Source: JBOGWY01 sp050694015 (GTDB lineage Bacteria > Actinomycetota > CADDZG01 > WHSQ01). Taken from it: a stretch of DNA of 11,682 nucleotides. Location of the stretch: the NCBI GenBank assembly GCA_050694015.1, contig JBOGWY010000050.1, forward strand, positions 1 to 11,682, given 5' to 3'. The stretch's first letter is position 1; every line of letters starts with the position of its first letter. Positions 6,595 to 11,682 of this stretch are shown piece by piece. A program made the position numbers and the translations under genes. Below the pieces are notes generated by a model. The model searched no databases and was not told the origin of the DNA. It saw only the letters and a list, made by a program, of their open reading frames with translations.

Positions 6595-7388
6595 GTACTG
6601 CAACCAAGACCGGCGACGTCCATGTCGCGTCCACGACGGTCGGCGAGCGCGCCCCGATCGCGGTGATCGCGGGACCTTGTTCGGTCGAGAGCTTCGACGG
6701 TTTCCGTGCCGCCGCGGTGGCCGTGCAAGCCGCAGGCGCGACCCTGCTGCGCGGCGGCGCGTTCAAGCCGCGCACCTCCCCGTATTCCTTCCAGGGGCTC
6801 GGCAAGGAAGGCCTCGAGATCATGCGCACGATCGGCGATGAGCTCGGCATGGGCATCGTCACCGAAGCGATGCGGATCGAAGAGGTCGAGCTCGTCGCGA
6901 CCTACGCCGACATGATCCAGATCGGCGCGCGCAACATGGACAACTCCGCGCTGCTGCAACGCGCCGCGGCGACGGGACGGCCCATCCTCCTGAAGCGAGG
7001 GCTCACCTCGACCGTCGACGAGCTGCTGCGCGCGGCCGACGGCATCGTCGCTCAGGGCAACGACGCCGTGGTGCTATGCGAGCGCGGCAGTCGTACCTTC
7101 GAGCCGTCGACACGTAACAGCCTTGACATCGCCGCGATCCCCGAACTCCAGCTGCGCAGCGAGCTGCCGGTGATCGTCGATCCCTCCCACGGCACGGGAC
7201 GAACCGATCTCGTTACCCCTGCGGGCGTCGCGGGCATCGCGGCGGGGGCCGACGGGATCATCGTCGAGGTCCATCCGAACCCGGCCACGGCGTTCTCGGA
7301 TGGGGACCAGGCACTGTCGACCGAGGCTTTCCCCGGCTTCATGCAACGCGTTGGGGCGATGGCCGTGGCCATGGGGAGAACCATCTGA
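6537..7388 (+). CDS. aroF: 3-deoxy-D-arabino-heptulosonate-7-phosphate (DAHP) synthase, type I-beta, catalytic
   Basis: It condenses PEP and erythrose 4-phosphate to DAHP, the first shikimate-pathway step. From GTG 6537 the protein has 283 residues and is only the TIM-barrel domain. Motifs: AGPCSVES, LRGGAFKPRTSPYSFQGLG, QIGARNM, LLKRG, LCERGSRTFE, VDPSHGTG and EVHPNP. The metal ligands Cys48, His218, Glu244 and Asp255 are spaced exactly as Cys102, His272, Glu298 and Asp309 of the Thermotoga maritima enzyme, so it should be active. It lacks the N-terminal ferredoxin-like domain that gives feedback control in that enzyme. Three in-frame GTG starts lie in a tandem repeat; 6537 (AAGGAG eight bases upstream, overlapping the halogenase stop) is preferred, with 6591 possible. 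Its place in the cluster suggests a dedicated enzyme boosting chorismate supply for the next gene. Confidence 0.93.
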   Translation: MTMTQGAGVVTMTQGAGVVSTATKTGDVHVASTTVGERAPIAVIAGPCSVESFDGFRAAAVAVQAAGATLLRGGAFKPRTSPYSFQGLGKEGLEIMRTIGDELGMGIVTEAMRIEEVELVATYADMIQIGARNMDNSALLQRAAATGRPILLKRGLTSTVDELLRAADGIVAQGNDAVVLCERGSRTFEPSTRNSLDIAAIPELQLRSELPVIVDPSHGTGRTDLVTPAGVAGIAAGADGIIVEVHPNPATAFSDGDQALSTEAFPGFMQRVGAMAVAMGRTI

Positions 7389-8992
7389 TGGCCGGCGTCG
7401 TGGATGCGGGTGTGGTCGTGCTCGACGAGGGCGCCACGCACGCGCAGACGGCGATCGTGCTGGCCGCCGCCGAAGAGTCGATCCCCGGCGCGCACGTCGT
7501 GCGCGGTGACACGTGGACCGCGATCCCCGTCGGCGACGGGACCCACCCGATCGACGTTGTCGCCCTCGAGGGGTTCGGTGGCGTGGAGCGCGTGGCTTCG
7601 ATCGCGGCCCCATACCGGCTCGCCGCGCGCGAGGTCTTCGGCCGCGGTATGGAGGTTCGTCTGTCCGACGAGGTGACGGTCGGCGGCTCCGGCTCGATCG
7701 GTCTGATCGTCCGCTCTCGTTGGGCGATGGGTAGCGAGTCGCGGCTTTCCATCCTTGCTCCACTCCTGCGCGAGTCCGGGTGCAATGTCTTCGACGCCGG
7801 ACGCCTCGCGGTCAACGAGCACGATCCGATCCCCGGCATCGACGAGGCCACGCTCGCGCGCGTGCGAGCGATCACCAAGGACGCCGGTCTCTCGCTCTGC
7901 ATCGAGATCTCCGACGCGGATCAGATCGAAGTAGCCGAACGCCTCGCCGACATCGTGGTAGTCGGGAGCCAGAACATGCACGACTTCGGACTGCTGCGCA
8001 GCATGGGCCGCATCGATATGCCGGTGATCCTCAAGCGCGGCGGGGGAGCGACCGTCGAGGAGTTCCTGCTCGCCGCGGAGTACATCCTGATGAACGGCAA
8101 CGGACGCGTGACGTTGTGCGAGTCGGGGATCCGCACGTTCGACTCCGCCCGCAAGACGCGTTTCGAGATCAACGCGGTACCGCTGATCAAGAGTTGCACG
8201 CACCTCCCCGTACTCGCCGATCCCGCGGTTTCGACCCAGCACGCCCGGTTCATCCCGGGGGTTGCTCGGGCTGCGGTGGCCGCCGGTGCCGACGGTCTCG
8301 TGCTCGAGGTCGCGACCGAGGCCGCCGACGATCGCGACGGCACCTCGATCGACATCGTCACGCTCAACGCACTGATGACCGAGCTCAAGCCGATCGCCAA
8401 GGCGGTCGGGCGCTCGATGGGTCATGTCCCGCGCCACGACGGGAAAGACGCGACCGACGCGGCCGCGCTCTTGCACATCACCGACCGCACGCTCGGTCTC
8501 GTGATCGAGTCGCGGCTCGGAGTCGCCCCGCAACTGGAGGTTGTCTCGCAGTGGAGGGTGTCGCCGCCGACCCCGGGATGGCTGTCCCGCTCGCTCGCCG
8601 GCGGGGGCGACCTGTCGGGCCGGTGCACCAGCTACAAGATCGGCGGGGTCCGTCTGTCGCGCAACATCGCGTACGTCGACCTCGAGCAGATCGACCCGAC
8701 GATCGCGATCCTGCTCGAGAGCCGTCAACTCAACCTCGGCCAACTGTTCCTCGACCCCCGCATCGTCAAGAGAGCGTTCGAGTTCGGGACGCAGGACGAC
8801 GCTGCCGAGATCGACGAACTGCTCCGCGCCAACTTCCCCGACGAGGCCCCCGAGCCGTACGTGTGGCGGCGCTACGAGGGCGTGATCGAGGGCCGCGTCG
8901 TGTTCGTGGTGATCGAGTCACTGCCGATCGCGACGTGGGAGCGCATCCTCGGCTTCGGAGCCGGCCCGCTATTGCAGGAGGAGATCGCTTAA
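7388..8992 (+). CDS. Fusion: ferredoxin-like domain + inactive DAHP-synthase-like barrel + chorismate lyase (DUF98-like)
   Basis: A 534-residue three-part protein whose ATG overlaps the preceding stop (TGATG). Residues 8-100 resemble the ferredoxin-like regulatory domain of T. maritima DAHP synthase (VERVASIAAPYRLAAREVF). Residues 101-345 are a DAHP-synthase barrel (VVGSQNM, VILKRGGGATVEEFLLAAEYI, LCESGIRTF) with the active site lost: GPC is RSR (Arg111), the RGGAFKPRT loop is gone and DPSH is DPAV (Val281), though Glu307 remains. Residues 355-534 look like a chorismate pyruvate-lyase of the UbiC/Rv2949c superfamily: TDRTLGLVIE, LSRNIAYVDLEQIDP, LLESRQLNLGQLF and VWRRYEGVIEGRVVFVVIESLP, where Glu510 matches the catalytic Glu155 of UbiC. 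It should yield 4-hydroxybenzoate and pyruvate from chorismate for the ligase encoded next. The dead barrel probably binds or regulates the active synthase (inference). Confidence 0.82.
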   Translation: MAGVVDAGVVVLDEGATHAQTAIVLAAAEESIPGAHVVRGDTWTAIPVGDGTHPIDVVALEGFGGVERVASIAAPYRLAAREVFGRGMEVRLSDEVTVGGSGSIGLIVRSRWAMGSESRLSILAPLLRESGCNVFDAGRLAVNEHDPIPGIDEATLARVRAITKDAGLSLCIEISDADQIEVAERLADIVVVGSQNMHDFGLLRSMGRIDMPVILKRGGGATVEEFLLAAEYILMNGNGRVTLCESGIRTFDSARKTRFEINAVPLIKSCTHLPVLADPAVSTQHARFIPGVARAAVAAGADGLVLEVATEAADDRDGTSIDIVTLNALMTELKPIAKAVGRSMGHVPRHDGKDATDAAALLHITDRTLGLVIESRLGVAPQLEVVSQWRVSPPTPGWLSRSLAGGGDLSGRCTSYKIGGVRLSRNIAYVDLEQIDPTIAILLESRQLNLGQLFLDPRIVKRAFEFGTQDDAAEIDELLRANFPDEAPEPYVWRRYEGVIEGRVVFVVIESLPIATWERILGFGAGPLLQEEIA

Positions 8993-10540
8993 GTGGTCAC
9001 CATCGAGACTTCCGTCTACAACGCGACCGTCGACCTGCTCGAGCGGAATTCCGTGCGGGCCGATGCGCCTTACCTGGTCACACCGCGGCGGACGTGGACC
9101 TACGGAGAGGTCATCGAGGCCGCGAACGGCGCGGGGGCCGGGCTCCTGGAGCTCGGGCTGCGCCGCGGCGACCGCGTGCTCCTCGCGCTGCAGGACTCGC
9201 CCGAGTTCGTGATCACGTTCTGGGGCGCGATGAAGGCCGGGCTCGTGCCGGTCCCCGTCGCGGCCGGTCTGTCGAGTGCCGACATCCACTTCATGCTGTC
9301 GGACTCGGAGGCCCGGGTCGCGGTCTGCGACCTTCCCTCGTCGTCCGCCGTGATCCCTGCCGCAGCCAAGGCCGGCGTCGAGGTGCTCTTCGTCGGCGGA
9401 GTGCGCGACGGAGCACGTACGTGGGCCGAGGTCTGCGGACGGCCCGGCTCGCTCGATGCTGCTCCCACAACCGGTCACGACACGGCCCTGTGGCTCTACA
9501 CGTCGGGCACGACGGGCCTCCCGAAGGCCGTGATCCACCGGCATCAGGATCTCCAGGCCGCGCCGAACGCCCTCGCACAGCAGATCATCGAGCTCGGCCC
9601 CGACGACGTCGTTTTCTCGGTCTCGAAGATGTTCTTCGCCTACGGGCTCGGCAACTCGGTGTACCTGCCGGCGTCGGCCGGTGCGTCCGTGATCGTGCAC
9701 GACGGGCCGAGCATCCCGGCCCGCATCGCCGCTCTGCTCGACGAACACGAACCGACCGTCCTGTTCGGCGTGCCGGCGTTCTTCGCCGGTTACGCGAACC
9801 TCGACGAGGCGACGATCCCGTCGTCGGTCCGCGTCGTGCTCTCCGCCGGGGAGGCGATGAAACAGAGTCTGTTCGACACCTTCAAGACGCGCTTCGGTCT
9901 CGAGCTGCTCGATGGGCTCGGCTCGACCGAGGCTCTGCACCACTTCTCCTGCAACAGAGCAGGAGATGTCGTGCCGGGCAGCGCGGGCCGGCCTCTCGAC
10001 GGCTACGAGGTCAAGGTCCTCGATCGTGAGCAGGAGCCGGTCACCGACGGCAGCAGCGGCGAGCTGTGGGTCAAGGGCCCAACGCTGTTCGCGGGTTACT
10101 GGCGCCGTCCCGATCTCACCTCGCGCGCGTTCATGGGTGAGTGGATGCGCACCGGCGACCTCGTGCGTGTCGTCGACGGTCGCATCTTCCACGAGGGCCG
10201 GCTCGACGATCTGATCAAGCTCGGCGGCGTATGGGTGTCTCCGTCCGAGGTCGAGGAGCTGCTCGCGACCCATCCCGACGTCGCCGACGTCGCGGTGGTC
10301 ACCGTGGACGACGAAGTCGGGGTTCCCACGCTCAAGGCGTTCGTGCTGTCCGAGCGTGACGACAAGACCCTGATCGCGGAGCTGCGACGCATGTGCCGCG
10401 GCAAGCTCGCCACCTTCAAGATCCCGAAAGCTTTCGAGATCGTGCCGGAGCTCCCGCGCACGCCGACCGGGAAGTTGAAGCGGTTCGTCCTGCGCGGCGG
10501 CACTGCCGACGGGACGACAGATGAGATCCGGCTCCCATAA
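8993..10540 (+). CDS. Benzoate/4-hydroxybenzoate-CoA ligase family enzyme
   Basis: A 515-residue AMP-forming ligase that activates an aryl carboxylate as adenylate and then thioester. Visible are the P-loop-like TSGTTGLPK (170-178), the benzoate-CoA-ligase-family segment SKMFFAYGLGNS, GSTEALHHFSCN, the A7/A8 block MRTGDLVRVVDGRIFHEGRLDD followed by IKLGGVWVSP, and A10 PRTPTGKLKRF with catalytic Lys494. The family (BadA, HbaA and relatives) activates benzoate or 4-hydroxybenzoate. Directly downstream of a chorismate-lyase domain, 4-hydroxybenzoate is the obvious substrate, echoing the Rv2949c/FadD22 pairing of mycobacterial phenolic glycolipid synthesis. The acceptor may be CoA or a carrier protein. 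GTG 8993 directly follows the upstream stop, with GGAGG eleven bases before it. Confidence 0.9.
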   Translation: MVTIETSVYNATVDLLERNSVRADAPYLVTPRRTWTYGEVIEAANGAGAGLLELGLRRGDRVLLALQDSPEFVITFWGAMKAGLVPVPVAAGLSSADIHFMLSDSEARVAVCDLPSSSAVIPAAAKAGVEVLFVGGVRDGARTWAEVCGRPGSLDAAPTTGHDTALWLYTSGTTGLPKAVIHRHQDLQAAPNALAQQIIELGPDDVVFSVSKMFFAYGLGNSVYLPASAGASVIVHDGPSIPARIAALLDEHEPTVLFGVPAFFAGYANLDEATIPSSVRVVLSAGEAMKQSLFDTFKTRFGLELLDGLGSTEALHHFSCNRAGDVVPGSAGRPLDGYEVKVLDREQEPVTDGSSGELWVKGPTLFAGYWRRPDLTSRAFMGEWMRTGDLVRVVDGRIFHEGRLDDLIKLGGVWVSPSEVEELLATHPDVADVAVVTVDDEVGVPTLKAFVLSERDDKTLIAELRRMCRGKLATFKIPKAFEIVPELPRTPTGKLKRFVLRGGTADGTTDEIRLP

Positions 10541-11525
10541 ACGCACGCCCGCGGCGTGGGCGTCCGACGAAACACCGACGGTGGCCGTCGAGCCCGACAC
10601 CCTGGATGCGATGTTGCGCCGAGTCGTGCAACCGCGTCCCGGTGACAACGATGCACCGTTCCTCGTCGTGGGGTCGTGGAACAGCCGTACCGCGACGCTG
10701 TATCGGTGCCGGGGCGCGGGAGCGTCGACCGACGTAGTCGTGAAGGTCGGCGAGGGGTGGCACTCGAGCGATGCGTTCGATGCGTTCGACGCGACGACGC
10801 GTCTCGACCAGATGCTCTCGTCCGGGCGTTGCGCCGCGCGCGTCCCGGCTCCCCTGGGGTGGGACACGAATCCACCCGCCGTCCTGTCGCGTCACGTGGA
10901 CGGCACCGATCTGTTCTTCATGATGCGCGACGCCGCGCACGAGGCATGGCGTTCCACGACGTGGTCGCCCGACGAGATAGCGGGGGAGTGTGGGCGCGCG
11001 CTCGGCGTGTTCCACTCATCGGCTCGTGTCGAGAGTGGCGGCGCCGACGGCCTGCACGAAGTAGCGCACGCCATGCGCCTCGAGAAGGGGATCGTCGACG
11101 AGCTCGAGATCCGTTTGGTCAAGGCCCCGGCCTTCGGCGACTTCGGGGTGCACCAGTTCCGCCTCGGCGCCGACGACGTGCTCTATCTGCTCGACCCACC
11201 CACCGAGCAGATCATCGCTCCCGTCCACCGGGACCTCTCGGCCTTCGCCTTCCACCTCACCAAGCTGATCGAAACGGACTCACCGGCGCCACCCCGGTCC
11301 GAGGAGGCCCTCTGCGACTCCTTTTATTACGGCTACTCAGAGACCGGCCCCACGGACCCCACCACGCCCCTTAACAGATGGGTGCTGAGGGTGTTCGAGG
11401 GCCACAAGGCCCGAGGGCTGGCTCACAAGCGCCTGAGGGCGGGAGAGCCGCTCGTGGCCCTCAAGCACGGGGCCGACTACCTCCAGTGCCTCGCCGCGAC
11501 CCACTTCCGAAGGCCGCAGTTCTAG
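10521..11525 (+). CDS. Degenerate APH/kinase-fold phosphotransferase-like protein
   Basis: A 334-residue protein whose ATG lies 20 bases inside the end of the ligase gene, so it is almost surely in the same operon. The pattern is that of aminoglycoside phosphotransferase-like small-molecule kinases: Lys75 in DVVVKVGEG (nucleotide-binding Lys position), LSRHVDGTDL (linker/hinge), GRALGVFHSS (158-167), FGDFGVHQF in place of the catalytic HGDLHPGN, LLDPP in place of the metal-binding motif, and HRDLSAFAFHL. The first His of the catalytic loop is Phe205 and the Asn is Gln212, while Asp207 is kept, so activity is uncertain. It could phosphorylate the product for self-protection or as a biosynthetic step, or be a pseudokinase. 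No signal peptide or membrane segment is seen. The family assignment is from motif layout only. Confidence 0.6.
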   Translation: MRSGSHKRTPAAWASDETPTVAVEPDTLDAMLRRVVQPRPGDNDAPFLVVGSWNSRTATLYRCRGAGASTDVVVKVGEGWHSSDAFDAFDATTRLDQMLSSGRCAARVPAPLGWDTNPPAVLSRHVDGTDLFFMMRDAAHEAWRSTTWSPDEIAGECGRALGVFHSSARVESGGADGLHEVAHAMRLEKGIVDELEIRLVKAPAFGDFGVHQFRLGADDVLYLLDPPTEQIIAPVHRDLSAFAFHLTKLIETDSPAPPRSEEALCDSFYYGYSETGPTDPTTPLNRWVLRVFEGHKARGLAHKRLRAGEPLVALKHGADYLQCLAATHFRRPQF

Positions 11526-11547
11526 CCGTTCTGTCGGTTTGCTTGCC

Positions 11548-11576
11548 TTGACAGGCGAACGTATGTTCGATATATT
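11548..11576 (+). promoter_or_regulatory. Consensus sigma-70 promoter
   Basis: TTGACA (11548-11553) and TATATT (11571-11576) are separated by exactly 17 bases, which is close to perfect. The predicted transcription start, about seven bases after the -10, falls on or next to the GTG at 11583, so the mRNA would be leaderless, as is common in actinobacteria. The AT-rich patch stands out from the surrounding GC-rich DNA. Confidence 0.85.
11556..11569 (+). promoter_or_regulatory. LexA (SOS) box inside the promoter spacer
   Basis: CGAACGTATGTTCG is an imperfect palindrome that matches the Gram-positive/actinobacterial SOS consensus CGAACRNRYGTTYG at every position. It lies between the -35 and -10 hexamers, where a bound LexA would block RNA polymerase. 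The downstream gene is therefore predicted to be induced by DNA damage. Confidence 0.82.
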
Positions 11577-11582
11577 CCTTAT

Positions 11583-11682
11583 GTGGCTAAGGACGTACTT
11601 CCTCCCGATAATGAGGCGCCCCCGAGCCGGGCCGAGCTCCGCGAGGGGCTCGATCGGGCGAACGCCATCGCAGGTCGGGCCG
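11583..11682 (+). CDS. N-terminus of an SOS-controlled gene, product unknown (3' truncated)
   Basis: The frame from GTG 11583 is open to the window edge, giving 33 codons: VAKDVLPPDNEAPPSRAELREGL and more, a charged, Pro-rich start without a signal peptide. It has no Shine-Dalgarno sequence, which fits a leaderless transcript from the promoter at 11548-11576. An overlapping ATG frame at 11581 is also open but would give a peptide unusually rich in Arg with AGG codons, so the GTG frame is preferred. The embedded LexA box suggests a DNA-repair or damage-response product, but the visible part is too short to name a family. It is probably unrelated to the biosynthetic cluster, and the promoter at 11548 marks the cluster's right boundary. 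Confidence 0.6.
   Translation, partial: MAKDVLPPDNEAPPSRAELREGLDRANAIAGRA

Noticed and set aside
7052..8743. Long open frame on the - strand (563 codons) opposite the two DAHP-synthase genes
   Set aside because: It is a GC-rich shadow: the product is dominated by Arg, Asp, His and Val with no recognisable motif, while the + strand encodes clear enzyme families.
7780..10029. 749-codon + strand frame overlapping the fusion protein and ligase
   Set aside because: Product is extremely rich in Arg, typical of a shifted frame in GC-rich DNA; it overlaps two well-supported genes.
8969..10867. Long open frame on the - strand (632 codons) opposite the ligase
   Set aside because: Antisense shadow of a high-GC gene; no family motif, and the + strand has all ligase core motifs.
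11581..11682. ATG frame at 11581 as the start of the last gene
   Set aside because: It is open but yields a peptide rich in Arg with AGG codons; the GTG frame at 11583 gives a more normal composition and sits at the predicted transcription start. Not fully excluded.

Overview
The window is high-GC bacterial DNA, almost certainly from an actinobacterium. That placement is inferred from GC-rich third codon positions, frequent GTG starts, stop/start overlaps (GTGA, TGATG), a Tat-exported protein and a LexA-type box inside a promoter that appears to drive a leaderless gene. All genes lie on the + strand. No rRNA, tRNA, CRISPR array or transposase was seen. The layout is that of a specialised-metabolite gene cluster, cut at both ends.

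Left block (1-3264): the 3' end of a discrete adenylation enzyme, a stand-alone carrier protein and a flavin acyl-CoA-dehydrogenase-fold enzyme. This trio resembles the one that converts L-proline into pyrrole-2-carboxyl-S-carrier (PltF/PltL/PltE, RedM/RedO/RedW). It is followed by two exported proteins of unknown role, one Sec-type with a beta-sandwich look and one Tat-type and cysteine-rich. A strong intrinsic terminator closes the block.

Right block (about 3400-11525): a tightly packed run. It holds an alpha/beta-hydrolase pair of the 'exosortase A-associated hydrolase 2 / hydrolase 1' type, a PltA-like FAD-dependent halogenase and a complete type I-beta DAHP synthase. Next come a fusion of a catalytically dead DAHP-synthase paralog to a chorismate lyase, a benzoate/4-hydroxybenzoate-CoA ligase, and a degenerate APH-like kinase-fold protein. 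A consensus promoter with an embedded SOS box then starts an unrelated gene that runs off the window.

How the genes could work together (inference): one arm makes and halogenates a carrier-bound pyrrole-type acyl group. The other draws PEP and erythrose-4-phosphate into the shikimate pathway, removes 4-hydroxybenzoate from chorismate and activates it as a CoA thioester. Having both arms recalls the bmp (pentabromopseudilin) logic of halopyrrole plus chorismate-lyase-derived phenol, but no joining enzyme (P450, PKS or ketosynthase) is visible here. The most unusual element is the split DAHP synthase: the active copy lacks a regulatory domain, while the inactive copy keeps a ferredoxin-like regulatory domain and carries the chorismate lyase.
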